From positions 868,001 through 932,000 of the forward strand of contig JAITYX010000010.1 in the NCBI GenBank assembly GCA_021018815.1: a stretch of 64,000 nt of DNA. Reading direction: 5' to 3'. Below, piece after piece: positions 44,229 to 54,403 of this stretch; within the stretch, counting starts at the first letter, position 1; each line of letters starts with the position of its first letter. Both the position numbers and the translations under genes were made by a program. The notes beneath the pieces are model-generated. The model saw nothing but the letters and a program-made list of their open reading frames with translations, was not told the origin of the DNA and did no database searches. This DNA comes from Talinum fruticosum. Taxonomy: Eukaryota > Streptophyta > Magnoliopsida > Caryophyllales > Talinaceae.

Positions 44229-44924
44229 TGAGTGGAAGCATGACATTAGAGGAACGTTTTGATATGCTCATGAACAACTATGATGAGATGCGTGCCCGAA
44301 CTTATATCCGAAAAAGCAACTTGGAGATATGATGAAGAAGAAGCGACATGAGTTAGAAGGGTCACCACCCGACTCACCACTTCATACCCACTCACACGGG
44401 GATGATGGTGGGGAGAGCAATCCCTTTGCTTCTTCCAGGTGAGCGTGAGCAAAGAAGAGGAAGAAGAGGGAGAAGGGATCAATCACCCCGACCCAACTCG
44501 CATTTCAAAGTTGAAATCCCGAGTTTGAAGGTCGCCTTAACCCGGATGAGTTTTTGGAATGGTTGCAAGCGGTTGAAAGAATCTTTGACTACAAAGAGGT
44601 GAAAGATGAAAAGAAGGTAAAGCTTGTTGCTATCAAGCTCGGAGGGTTTGCCTCAACCTGGTGGGCAAATCTGGAGAAGAAACGTCGTTGTTCGGAGGAA
44701 ACTAAAGATCGAAGTTGGGAGAAGATGAGGTCCAACCGAAAGCCCGGTTTCTACCCCTAACATACATCCAGGACAACTATTCTAAGTTGCACCACCTGCA
44801 ACAAGGTCCGATGAGTGTAGAGGAGTACACCAGGGAGTTCGAAAGGTTAATGATTAAATGCGATCTTCAAGAGTCGGAAGATCAAACCGTAGTCGAGTAT
44901 CTTGGAGGACTTGACCCGAGGTAT
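44229..44924 (+). pseudogene. B2 gag, frameshifted and truncated
   Basis: ATG at 44229 (MSGSMTLEERFDMLMNNYDE). Later frames give ESNPFASS-like sequence, HFKVEIPSLKVALTRMSF/ NPDEFLEWLQAVERIFDYKE, KKVKLVAIKLGGFASTWWAN and PMSVEEYTREFERLMIKCDL, ending EDQTVVEYLGGLDPRY just before the E1 LTR. Retrotrans_gag family, same type as in elements A and G. At least three frameshifts. Confidence 0.85.
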
Positions 44925-46098
44925 TGATGGAAAGTGGACTACCCTAAATTATGAACCGAAGGGTACTCATCTTAAGGAGTCAAGCATGCATGGGAACCCA
45001 CCGGGAATACTTGAAATTTCTATAATCACTAGCATGGTGCAAGTTGATCCCGGAGGATGAGAAGCCGAGAATATCATTTTCTTATGATCTCATGTTCATA
45101 AATAAATGTTTATCTAAGGAGCTAAGAAGGATAGTCAAGAGGAATCAAGCTAACCAATTCCTCTACGTTAAAGCAAGATGAGTCCGGCCATGTTAAACCG
45201 TGAAGTGCTACAAGTGCTACCATTTTATGTCCATTGAACATAAATAATTAAGGGTCGGTCCAAGGGTAAAGGGAGCATCAAATGAAGCCTAATGAGGAGC
45301 ATTCTAGAAGCACTAACCATTGTGGAAGGAAGATGGCTTGTTGAACAAGAGAGAAAGAAGCTTGCCTAAGGGGAAAGAAAGCCTCGGCCATATGTTCCCA
45401 AAATCCACAAATACTTGGCTAGGATTCATCCAACTCTAACTTGGAGGGGAGGAAAAACATCTTTGTAATTTTTGGTTTAATTTTCAGCTTTGTTAAATGC
45501 TATTTTTGCTCATTATAAATACGGTTTGTAATAGCATTGTAAAGACAGACCTTGATGATTATATGAATGAATTGAGTTGGATTGCTCGCCTCTTTTAAAT
45601 CTCATATGCTTGTATCCAAGTTGGCTAATTGGTGGTGTTCTTTGAGTCCTTTAACCTACTGGTGGTGTTTACGTATCCTGCAAGGCTAAAGGTGCCCCTT
45701 GGCTTCCTCTTGGTGGTGTTTCACGTATCCAAGGAGAAACCTCGGTTTTATCCCTTCACTTCCCACTTCCATATCTCACAAACCGCTCATCCATTTCACT
45801 CCAAATTCCGTCCACCTCTAGCCCAGCGAGTCTACTTATCCCCCTCCAAAATCGCCTCCATCCAAGCGAGTCCTCCGACCCCCACCTTCGATATTTACAA
45901 AGGATATCATCTCGGACGATCGGCCAGTAACCCCGACTTTCAACCCTTTGATCAAGGTGTTCCTGGCGATAAAAAATCCAAAAAAATACCGAGCTTCTTG
46001 GATCAATTGAGATGCTCCATACCAAATTTCAGCCCGAAGCTCCATACCAAATTTCAGCCCCAAACTCCATCGTTTGAGCCCTCTTTCACCAAACTAAG
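44925..46098 (+). repeat. E1: family E LTR, 3' truncated
   Basis: Begins TGATGGAAAGTGGAC exactly where B2 gag stops, and shares the E2 LTR layout: TATAAATA near 45512, hairpins at 45648-45692 and 45704-45738, then the AATTTCAGCC-rich tail. The CACATCA end is missing, so the downstream sequence at 46099 was joined later. Confidence 0.75.
45648..45738 (+). promoter_or_regulatory. pair of conserved-loop hairpins in E1 LTR
   Basis: CCTTTA-CC pairs with GG-TAAAGG (45648-45692), loop TGGTGTTTACGTAT. TTCCTCTTGG pairs with CCAAGGAGAA with one swapped pair (45704-45738), loop TGGTGTTTCACGTAT. The spacer holds GGTGCCCC. Confidence 0.6.
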
Positions 46099-46620
46099 AT
46101 GGACATTAAAATTCTAAGATCATCTATAGATTAATGGAGAATCTTAGAAATATTTTCGAAAATTTCTATTTTTCTCTCCGGCACGCCACCGGTTTGCAAA
46201 CTAGCCGTTAAAGGGAAGCGAGTTTCGAGATAGCCATTACTCATTGGAATACTCAACGGTCTCCTAACTGTTACTTTGAGGGCTGAGTCGAAAGGCTTTT
46301 GTTTAATGAAAACTCTTGTTCTATTATAAAAGTACCGCTTCATTCTCTTTCGTTCACTTTGCTATTTCTTGCTCTCACTCTTGCACTCTTTGCTCTCATA
46401 CTCGAAACTTTGCTCTCTGCTCTCTCTCTCGCTCTCGTTCATCTACTCTCTTCTCTCTCTTACTCTCAACTTCTTTGATTCTCTGTCAACCATGTCTAAG
46501 AGAGGAAGCGCTATGAAAGGAGGTTCAACCACCAAGAAGGCTAGAACCAAATCCACTCGCTTAAAGAATCCTCAAAAGGATCCATCTAAGGGCAAAGCCC
46601 TTGCCGACAATGACTAGAAG
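46099..46620 (+). mobile_element. retroelement leader and short ORF fragment
   Basis: Non-coding DNA with a TATA-like ATTATAAAAG near 46321 is followed by a CT-rich leader and an ATG at 46492. The 41-codon frame MSKRGSAMKGGSTTKKARTK is basic and ends KALADND. Such short basic N-termini are common in plant non-autonomous retroelement proteins; it may belong with the fragment at 56279-56995. No family is proven. Confidence 0.35.
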
Positions 46621-46885
46621 CTCATCGTGGCCTAACACTACTTCATAGAGGAAAGTTTCTTCTCTACCACCACTTTTTCTTGGATAAAATCAACTCTCAA
46701 CAGATGCATTTTCAAGTACATATGCTTTTGCGATTACATCTACCCATAACTCATCACTAAGTTCTATTATCACATGACTACAAGAGATAACATAATCTCT
46801 TCTATTGTTCAAGGTAAAATCATTCATATTTATCTTTCTCTCCTTCACAATCTTTTCAATGTGAAGTGTCTTTTCTAAAACTCCA
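46621..46885 (-). pseudogene. possible gypsy protease scrap
   Basis: The minus-strand frame reads RDYVISCSHVIIELSDELWV and DVIAKAYVLEN, which resembles the DELWCDVIPMDAYHLLLG block of the proteases in this window. Short and diverged. Confidence 0.3.
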
Positions 46886-46928
46886 ATGATGGAGAGTGGG
46901 CAGCCTTCTGTTTTGAGCTGTGTGACAT
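46886..46928 (+). repeat. start fragment of a D-like LTR
   Basis: TGATGGAGAGTGGGCAGCC and TCTGTTTTGAGCTG match the start (in sense) of solo LTR D at 11500, then stop just before the A3 LTR. Confidence 0.6.
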
Positions 46929-48173
46929 TAATGGAAAGTGGCCAGCCATGGGTAAAAAGACAGAAAATGTTCAGCTCAACGTGCATGCAAAACAACCGGG
47001 AATGCTTGTATTTTTCAAGCACATAATGTCGTTTGAGCCGGGAGGTTAATCATTGATTACTTGTTCATAAATAAATCAAGGTGTTAAGGAAGATAGTTGA
47101 GGAATCAAGCTCACCAAATTTCCATGGTTAAGCAAGGGAAGATCGGCCAAGTACAAATCAAGCAATGTTACAAGTATTATTATCTTAAGAGCTTTGAACA
47201 TAAATAAATTCATGTCATGATGGGTCGGTCCAAGGGAGGGCCAAAAGGGCTTATGGTCATGCATCACATGGAGCTGCCAAGAACACCAAGCTAGAAGCAT
47301 TCTAGAAGACACTACCACTAGTGGAAGGTGGTTAGAAAAGAGCTTGGAGAAGGGGCAACAAATCTTGGCCACATGTTCCCTATCAAACAATACTTGGCTA
47401 GAAATTCTTCAAGCTTAACTTGGGGAGGAGGAAAGCATCTAATTAGTTGGCATTTTTGTTTTGCTTTATTTCATATTTTTCAGCTTGGATTCGGTTATGT
47501 AATTGCTCATATGAAGCATTATATATTCAGCACCTATGCACCATTGTAAGACACTTTTTGATGAAATATATGAGTTTATACTCGAGTTGGATTTGCTCAC
47601 CCTTTGGAATTCTCATTGCTGTATCCTAGTGTGGCAGCTAGGTGGTGTCCTGTGAGTCCTTCCAATCTCCCGGTGGTGTTTACGTATCCGGACAGATTGA
47701 AGGTGCCCCTCGGTTCTTACTCGGTGGTGTTTACGTATCCGAGCTAGGACCTTGGTTTTATCCCCTCACTTCACCAATTCATATCTCACAATCTACCCAA
47801 CCATTTCATTCCAAATTTTAACCACAATCCTTCCTGTCCATCTACTTCCATTCCTCCAATTTTCAGCTCCATCCAAGAACACCTCCATTCTCCACACCGA
47901 AACTAAACAAAGGGTGTCTGTCTCGTACAGCCAGCCGGTTGCATCAACTTTAGGCTATCTGTTCAGGGAGTTTCCCTATCCAAATTCAACGAAACTTGGT
48001 CACGTCCTTCATTTACCAGTTACCTACTTCCCCACCAAATTTCAGCCAAGACCAAGCACTTTTGCCCCACCTTTCACCCAATCTGCCAAGATTGCGCACG
48101 CAGGCTGCGTTACGGCCGGTTGTGCTTCTTGCGGTTTTCTCTACCTTTTCTTTGCTTCCGCCACTACACATCA
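46929..48173 (+). repeat. A3 5' LTR
   Basis: TAATGGAAAGTGGCCAGCC...CACTACACATCA, 1,245 bp; the first bases are TA rather than TG. TATATATT at 47517-47524. Hairpins at 47663-47699 and 47712-47751. Confidence 0.88.
47663..47751 (+). promoter_or_regulatory. pair of conserved-loop hairpins in A3 LTR
   Basis: CAATCT-CCGG pairs with CCGG-AGATTG (47663-47699), and GGTTCTTACTCGG pairs with CCGAGCTAGGACC (47712-47751). Both loops read TGGTGTTTACGTAT. Spacer AGGTGCCCCTC. About 140-235 bases after the TATA box. Confidence 0.65.
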
Positions 48174-48176
48174 TTT

Positions 48177-48188
48177 TTGGTATCAGAG
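48177..48188 (+). other. A3 primer-binding site (tRNA-iMet)
   Basis: TGGTATCAGAGC, a perfect match, a few bases after the LTR end at 48173. Confidence 0.9.
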
Positions 48189-48276
48189 CAAGTTCTGAAC
48201 CTAGGGTGATTGTGTCCATTTCCCCAAAAAAATTAAAAACCACAAAAAAATAGCCAGCCACAAAAACTTCCCGACC

Positions 48277-49251
48277 ATGAGTGCAAGCATGACTTTGGAA
48301 GAGAGGTTTGAAATGTTAATGAAGGAGAATGAGTACCTCCGAAAACAGCTTGGGCGTGACATGAAGGCAAGGCGTGACCAGCTAAGGAGTGAATCACCTC
48401 CTATTCGCTCTAATCCTAGCCTACATGAAGATGATGAGGAGAGCAATCCTTTTGCCTCCACGGATAGTGAAAGGCAATCAAAAAGAAGTTCTAGGCGGTC
48501 CAAATCACACTACCAAGACTTCAAAGTTGAGATTCCGGAATTTGAAGGGAGATTGCATCCGGATGAGTTCCTTGATTGGATGAGGACCGTGGAAAGAATT
48601 TTTGATTACAAAGAAGTACCAAACGAGAAGAAGGTGAAGCTTGTTGCACTCAAGCTTAGAGGCTTTGCTTCCACTTGGTGGGAAAATTTGAAGCACAAAA
48701 GAGTAAGGGACAAGAAGCCTAAAATCAAAAGTTGGGAGAAAATGAGAGCTAAGCTCAAAGCTCGTTTTCTACCACCTACTTATGTCCAAGATAGTTTTCT
48801 CCAACTCTATACTCTACAACAAGGCAATATGAGTGTAGAAGAATACACTAGAGAGTTTGAGAAATTGTTGATCAAATGTGATTTGCAAGAGAATGAGGAC
48901 CAAACAATTGTGAGGTACTTAGGCGGTTTGGATGCTAAGTATGCTCAAATTGTGGAGCTACAACATTTTACCACATTTGATGAGGTGTGTCACTTGGCAC
49001 ACAAGGTGGAGCAACAAAAGAAAAATCGGTTTGCCAAAAAGGAGGTGCCTAAAATTTTTCCCTCTCAAAGAAGCCAACCCTTCTACAAGGGAGTCCCCAA
49101 CCCCTTCCTCAAACAACTCCAAACCCCACAAAACAGCCCGTCCAACCTCCAAACCCACCCAAAGCTCTACCAACTCCAAGTGACCCGCGAAGGTGTTTTA
49201 AATGCCATGGTTTTGGACATATTGCCGCGGAATGTCCAAACCGTAGGGTAA
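48277..49251 (+). CDS. A3 Gag, longest intact frame of the family
   Basis: 324 codons from MSASMTLEERFEMLMKENEY. Order: coiled-coil-like N-terminus with EYLRKQLGRDMKARRDQL; Ser/Asp-rich SNPSLHEDDEESNPFAS; basic QSKRSSRRSKSHYQDFKV; the Retrotrans_gag domain from about residue 95 (EFEGRLHPDEFLDWMRTVER, LKLRGFASTWWENLKHKRV, GNMSVEEYTREFEKLLIKCD) to about 250. One G is missing from the G run in CTACAAGGG at about 49090, so the C-terminus is frameshifted and the knuckle CFKCHGFGHIAAECPNRR lies in another frame. Capsid part complete; RNA-binding part lost. Confidence 0.88.
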   Translation: MSASMTLEERFEMLMKENEYLRKQLGRDMKARRDQLRSESPPIRSNPSLHEDDEESNPFASTDSERQSKRSSRRSKSHYQDFKVEIPEFEGRLHPDEFLDWMRTVERIFDYKEVPNEKKVKLVALKLRGFASTWWENLKHKRVRDKKPKIKSWEKMRAKLKARFLPPTYVQDSFLQLYTLQQGNMSVEEYTREFEKLLIKCDLQENEDQTIVRYLGGLDAKYAQIVELQHFTTFDEVCHLAHKVEQQKKNRFAKKEVPKIFPSQRSQPFYKGVPNPFLKQLQTPQNSPSNLQTHPKLYQLQVTREGVLNAMVLDILPRNVQTVG

Positions 49252-49365
49252 TGGCCTTGGTTGAATACCAAGAGCCCTTGATGGTTGAGCATGAAACCGA
49301 GAAGGAGCTACTCTTGCTAGATGATGTAGAGGAAGTGATAGAAGAGGCGGATGAAGGAGAAATAT
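49187..49365 (+). pseudogene. A3 zinc knuckle and protease linker
   Basis: In the frame shifted from gag, SDPRRCFKCHGFGHIAAECP precedes MALVEYQEPLMVEHETEKEL and the acidic linker. The frame then runs into LTR sequence at 49361 and the protease active site is deleted. Confidence 0.8.
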
Positions 49366-49969
49366 ATGAGTTTATACTCGAGCTGGATTTGCTCACCCTT
49401 TGGAATTCTCATTGCTGTATCCTAGTGTGGCAGCTAGGTGGTGTCCTGTGAGTCCTTCCAATCTCCCGGTGGTGTTTACGTATCCGGACAGATTGAAGGT
49501 GCCCCTCGGTTCTTACTCGGTGGTGTTTACGTATCCGAGCTAGGACCTTGGTTTTATCCCCTCACTTCACCAATTCATATCTCACAATCTACCCAGCCAT
49601 TTCATTCCAAATTTTAACCACAATCCTTCCTGTCCATCTACTTCCATTCCTCCAATTTTCAGCTCCATCCAAGAACACCTCCATTCTCCACACCGAAACT
49701 AAACAAAGGGTGTCCGTACTGTACGACCAGCCGGTTGCATCAACTTTAGGCTATCTGTTCAGGGAGTTTCCCTATCCAAATTCAACGAAACTTGGTCACG
49801 TCCTTCATTTACCAGTTACCTACTTCCCCACCAAATTTCAGCCAAGACCAAGCACTTTTGCCCCACCTTTCACCCAATCTGCCAAGATTGCGCACGCAGG
49901 CTGCGTTCTGGCCGGTTGTGCTTCTTGCGGTTTTCTCTACTTTTTCTTTGCTTCCGCCACTACACATCA
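49361..49969 (+). repeat. A3 3' LTR, right half only
   Basis: Matches 47562-48173 nearly base for base, including both hairpins (49459-49495 and 49508-49547), and ends CACTACACATCA. Confidence 0.9.
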
Positions 49970-50190
49970 TTCAACCCCTTCTATTCAATGAAGTTGCTGA
50001 TGACTTCTTTGACAAATATGCCAAAGAGATCCCTAAGTCCGAAGGAACTTTTACGTGACTTAGATGACCTCGGAAGCGGGACTTCATTGCTTCATCCCGA
50101 TGAGGACTTTCTTTTCCTTCTACCCTTCCAAAGAGAACCCTAATAGCAAGGTTCTTAAGGTTCTCTATGATATCCTTGAAGGGTATGAGT
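49970..50190 (+). other. 220-bp segment of unknown origin
   Basis: Lies between the A3 LTR end and the B reverse transcriptase. A frame reads NEVADDFFDKYAKEIPKSEG and continues with stops. It looks like protein-coding sequence but matches none of the gag-pol domains I recognise in this window. Confidence 0.35.
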
Positions 50191-50830
50191 GATGTATAGA
50201 TAGTCGTGCCATTAACAAGATCACTATCAAGTATAGGCATCCTATACCATGACTTGAAGATATGTTGGATGAACTACATGGTTCTAAGGTCTTCTCTAAG
50301 ATTGACCTCGAAGTGTATATTATCAAATCGAGAATCGAGAGAAGGAGATGAATGGAAAAGCTGCTTTTAAGACCAAGGGATGTTTATATGAATGGCTTGT
50401 TATGCCTTTTGGTCTAACCAATGCTCCAAGCACATTCATGCGACTCATGAATCGGATTTTTAGACCCTTCATCGGGAAGTTCGTAGTGGTCTATTTTGAT
50501 GACATTCGATCTACGATCGGAATGAGAGGGAACATTCCGACCACCTCGGACAGATTATTCAATCGCTAGAGAGAGAGAAGCGTACGGAAATGCGAAGAAG
50601 TGTTCATTCTTCGGCTCGAAATCGCATTTACGGGTTATGTTGTTTCCGTTGAGGGAATAAAGGTAGATGAAAGCAAAATTGAGGCTATCCTGTCTTGGCC
50701 TACTCCCAAAAGCATACACGATGTTCGGAGCTTTCATGGACTTGCATCGTTCTATAGGAGGTTCATCAAAGACTTCGAGCACTATCACTGCCCCTATGGC
50801 CGAGGTGCTCGAAGCGGTTCTTTTGTTTGG
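50191..50830 (+). pseudogene. B3 reverse transcriptase
   Basis: Starts inside the domain with [19 protein letters not shown] (one stop), then [20 protein letters not shown]. The frame 50348-50569 has [20 protein letters not shown] and FVVVYFDDI with the catalytic box intact. After a frameshift, [20 protein letters not shown] and [20 protein letters not shown] form the thumb. Matches B1 at 7879-8739. Confidence 0.88.
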
Positions 50831-51250
50831 ACACCTCGGGCTCGAAATCTTTTGAAGCTATCAAGGCTAAGCCGACCCGAGCTCCTGCCTCGCCCGGTTT
50901 TGAGAAGATTTTCGAAGTTGAGTGTGATGCCTCCGGTGTAGGTATTGGTGGGATTCTCACTCAAGAGGGTCGTCCCATCGTTTATTTTAGTGAGAAGTCG
51001 TGTGATACCAAGCGAAGATACTCTACCTATGACAAGGAATTCTATGCCATCATTCGGTCATTAGAGTATTGGAATCATTACTTAGGGGCCCAAGAATTCA
51101 TTCCGCACTCGAGATCATGAAGCCTTCAAGTACATTCGGGGCCAACACAAGTTGAACCCGCGACATGCGAAATGGGTTGAGTACCTTCGGACCTTTCATT
51201 TTTCAATCAAACACAAATTGAGATATCTTAACAAGGGCGCGATGCTCTAT
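50827..51250 (+). pseudogene. B3 RNase H
   Basis: [40 protein letters not shown] and YAIIRSLEYWNHYLGAQEF are in one frame (50827-51120). The HSDHEALKYI block is broken by one base near 51105 (PHSRS, stop). The rest reads GQHKLNPRHAKWVEYLRTFH in the next frame. Confidence 0.88.
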
Positions 51251-52545
51251 CAAGAAGATATCTACTGTTGTTTCGAGTTAGAAACTTGTGTCTTCGGGTT
51301 TGAACATTTGAAGAGCCTATGTGCGGATGACAAAGATTTTGGAACCCTCTACCAAGAATGCCAAACTCGGTCCAAGGGTGAGTTCCAAATACAAGGAGGG
51401 TACTTATTCAAGGGTATCGGATTGTGTGTGCCTAGGCTGTGGCACAAGAGAGTTGATTATCGGGAAGTCCATTACGGAGGACTTGCTGGCCATTTCGGAG
51501 AGAAAAAGACAACTCGGATGCTCAAGGAGCATTATTTACGGCCAAGCATGGATAAAGATGTTCAAGACATCATCGGGCGATGTGTGGTATGCCAATATGC
51601 CAAGAGCAATTCCTGCCTCAAGGACTTTACACTCCATTACCGGTTCCAACTCAGCCACGGGTGGATGTAAGTCTAGACTTCGTTACGGGTCTACCATGGA
51701 CTCGAAAGGGAAAGATTCTATTCTGGTTGTTGTTGATCGATTTTCTAAGATGGCCCACTTCATTGCCTGCAACAAAACCAATGATGCTACATCGGTTGCT
51801 GACCTATACTTCGGAGAATTGGTAAGGCTGCATGGGATCCCAAGGACAATGGTCTCGGATCGAGATGCAAAGTTTCGAGTCATTTTTGGGTTACCCTTTG
51901 GAAGAAATTAGGAACGAAATTGAAGTACGGCACCACTTGCCATCCTCGGACGGATGGTCGGGCGAGGTTACAAACAGAACTTTGGGAGTCTTGCTCGGAA
52001 CGCTAATCAAATCGAATATTAAGATGTGGGATCAACTTCTTCCACATGCTGAGTTTGCTTACAATCACACGCCAAACAAGACTACCAATGTTTCGCCCTT
52101 TAAGATTGTTTATGGCGTGGAACCTCTGTCACCTATTGATCCGACCCCAAGAGCTTTTGATGGAAAGCCTCATCCGACGTCTGTGAAAAGAGTCGCTTAG
52201 ATTCGGGACTTGCATGCGAAAGTCGAGCGAGAATCGAGCAAGCTAATCTGAGTTACAAGGCTAGTGCTAACAAAAGCTGCAGAAGGGTGGTTTTCAACCA
52301 GGAGATCTCGTTTGGATCCACCTAAGGAAGGAGGGTTTTCCTTCCAAGCGCAAGTCTAAGTTGATGCCAAGGGCGAGATGGACCATTTGAAGTACTTGAG
52401 AGAATCAATGACAATGCTTACAAGGTGAATTTACCCGGAGAATACAATTTCTCGGCTACTTTCAATGTTCTTGATTTATCTCCTTACTTGGAAGATAATT
52501 CACTCGAGAATTTGAGGGCAAATTCTTTTCAAGCTGGGGAGGATG
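51251..52545 (+). pseudogene. B3 integrase
   Basis: Zinc-binding domain: [20 protein letters not shown] and [10 protein letters not shown] (HHCC complete). Core: [13 protein letters not shown] (first D), [18 protein letters not shown], and [13 protein letters not shown] (second D) in the frame 51321-51911. The TDGQTEV block appears as SSDGWSGEVTNRTLGVLL with the glutamate kept. C-terminal [20 protein letters not shown] and DLSPYLED follow. Frame changes near 51480, 51665 and 51890. Better preserved than B1 but still dead. Confidence 0.88.
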
Positions 52546-52667
52546 ATGGGGAGGACACCACAAACCCGGACCCAACTAAGACCGAGAGCCGGCTAGAATT
52601 GAGTGATAATTCCGAGTCCTCCGACTTCATTACGGAACCCTCGAAACCATTGTTGGGTCTTCGTTGA
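52425..52667 (+). pseudogene. B3 pol C-terminus extending into the 3' LTR
   Basis: The frame NLPGEYNFSATFNVLDLSPY, NSLENLRANSFQAGEDDGED crosses the LTR start at 52544 without a stop and continues for 123 bases (NPDPTKTESRLELSDNSESS) to a stop at 52665-52667. Confidence 0.65.
52529..52543 (+). other. B3 polypurine tract
   Basis: TCAAGCTGGGGAGGA directly before the LTR start TGATGGGG. Confidence 0.8.
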
Positions 52668-53576
52668 TAACGCAGGCATCAAGGGAGTTTTGGCCACACT
52701 TAGAAATACTTGTCTATCTCCTCGGACGGGAGTAAGACAGGAGTAAGGGAGTCGGACAAGTCAGAAATATTTGGAGGAAAATAAGCCAAGGGATCTTTTT
52801 CTCGGTCCTCGGTTTCGAACTCGGACGTCAAATGATCTTTTTCGAGTCCTCGGTTTCGAACTTAGACTACTTGATCATCATCTAGGCATCTTCAGCAGAG
52901 CGGAAAAGGAAAGTTAAGGATCGGAAAACAAAAGAATTTGGTGACAACGACCGTAGGCTGTCACCGGACTCGAAGCTCGTACTACTTTGTACTACCGATT
53001 CCGTGGTCCCCCTCCTTTTCTGCTGTAATTATTTACCTTTTGTCCTTGTTTTTATCCTTTATTTTCTTGAATACATCACAACCATTGATTGTAAAGGGGA
53101 TTTATAACCCTTAGATTATAGTGATGTACCCTAGCTAAGAGGCCTATAAATATACATGGGCTCTCTCTTTGTAAAGGATGATGATTTTGATATTGGCTAT
53201 ATGCTAAGTAAAGTTGAGCGAGTGCTCCTTTCAACCCCAAAATTCTCTTTTGCTTGTCTAATTAGTGGCATAATTAGGTCGTGTTCTGAAGAGTCCGATT
53301 ATACTTAGTGTGGTGATAGCTGTATCACTAAGTGTGATTAGTGCCCTAGTTTTATCCTTGGTGGTGATATCTATATCCTTGGATAATTCTAGTTTATCTT
53401 GTTCTTATCCTATCAAAGTCTGGTTACCTTGCTAATCATCTCCTCACGAGTGATTAGCTTAATCCTCGTTGTTTCTTGTTTCATTGGTCACTTCTAAGCC
53501 CATTTTGAGTCTCTCAGAATTGCATTTGACGCACTCTGTTTTCAGGATCGGTGTAGCCTTGCGTTTTGGCACATCA
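52544..53576 (+). repeat. B3 3' LTR
   Basis: TGATGGGGAGGACACC...TTTTGGCACATCA, 1,033 bp. TATA-like ATAAATATA near 53146. Serves as the empty-site reference for the MITE in B1. Confidence 0.9.
53303..53385 (+). promoter_or_regulatory. pair of conserved-loop hairpins in B3 LTR
   Basis: ACTTAGTG pairs perfectly with CACTAAGT (53303-53333) around the 15-base loop TGGTGATAGCTGTAT. TATCC pairs with GGATA (53353-53385), with inner GG/CC. In B1 the MITE sits in the TTA of the first stem. Confidence 0.65.
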
Positions 53577-54403
53577 AAAAGTGGTTAAGGTGTAAAGAAG
53601 AAAAGCCGGGCAGAATGGCCTTCTTCGATGCGGTCTTGGGAGATCAGAGTGATGGAAGGGTAAATGGTGGAATTTGGAGATGAAATTTTGAGGTGGAGTT
53701 TTTGGGCAGGTTAGGAAGGGCTGGTAAAAGTTGGAGTCCATTCAAGGTCGGGATCACCTTGAACTAAAGGCAAACAGAAAGTCTTGTCTGGGCTGTCTGT
53801 CCGGAATGAGGGTCTTTGTTTGTTTTGGAGGTGGGGGTCGAGTAGAGTGTTTGGATGGAGTTGAAATTTTGAGGGGAAGTTATGGAGGGAATTGGGAAGA
53901 GGTGGTAAAAAATGGGTCTTCATTAGAGGTCGGGATCACCTCGAACCGATGGCTCAAATTCTGTCTCGTCTGGTCGGAGTCCGGAATGACGAGCTCCGGG
54001 TGTTTTGATGAAGGGGGTCAAATGGATTATATTTTTAGAGTTTGAGGGGGCTGACTCAACTCATCCAGAGAGGTGTGGGTGAAATTTGGAATGAAGGGGT
54101 TTATATTTTTAGAGTTTTGAATTTTTGAAGTTGGGTAACCCGATAGTGCCAAGGTTCTCAAGGATACGAAACACCACCTTGAAAAGTCTTGGGGCACCTC
54201 TCGCTTGGCTAGATACAGAAACACCACTAGCTAGCTTAAGGACTCAAAAGGACATCACCAAGTTGCCAAAATTGGATACAACATTTGAGAATTCAAAGGG
54301 GAACGAGTAATCCAACTAGTACGAGCAATCCAGACTCAATGTTCATATATTCATCATCAAAAGTTGTGTTTTTACAAAGCTCAATACAAGGGCTATTTAT
54401 AGA

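Larger units (their letters stand above)
43153..44924 (+). mobile_element. B2: 5' part of a family B gypsy element
   Basis: 5' LTR, primer-binding site and about 700 bp of gag on the plus strand, cut at 44925 by the start of an E-family LTR. The 3' half at 50191-53576 is in the same orientation and could be the rest of the same element, but the outer flanks do not show a matching 5-bp duplication (CTATG left, AAAAG right). Confidence 0.85.
46929..49969 (+). mobile_element. A3: family A element with internal deletion
   Basis: Full 5' LTR (46929-48173), primer site, gag (48277-49251) and part of the protease linker. At 49361 the sequence jumps into the middle of the 3' LTR (equivalent of 47562) and continues to the LTR end at 49969. 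The jump occurs at a short GATGAA/AAATATATGAG-like microhomology, pointing to a deletion by illegitimate recombination. No target duplication at the outer flanks (GACAT versus TTCAA). Confidence 0.85.
50191..53576 (+). mobile_element. B3: 3' part of a family B gypsy element
   Basis: RT, RNase H, integrase, polypurine tract and a full 1,033-bp 3' LTR on the plus strand. Protease and the RT start are missing at the left. It may be the continuation of B2 (43153-44924) after nested insertions and deletions. The right edge abuts a family C LTR cut at AAAAGTGG. Confidence 0.85.

Noticed and set aside
48177..48188. tRNA gene fragment
   Set aside because: The initiator-Met-like bases are the retroelement primer-binding site; no tRNA body is present.
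47752..48198. 148-codon frame in the A3 LTR (and 49548-49991)
   Set aside because: Plus-sense equivalent of the LTR frames above; repeated because the LTR is repeated.
43153..53576. clean intact family B element with target duplication
   Set aside because: Outer flanks do not match and the zinc knuckle, protease and RT start are absent.
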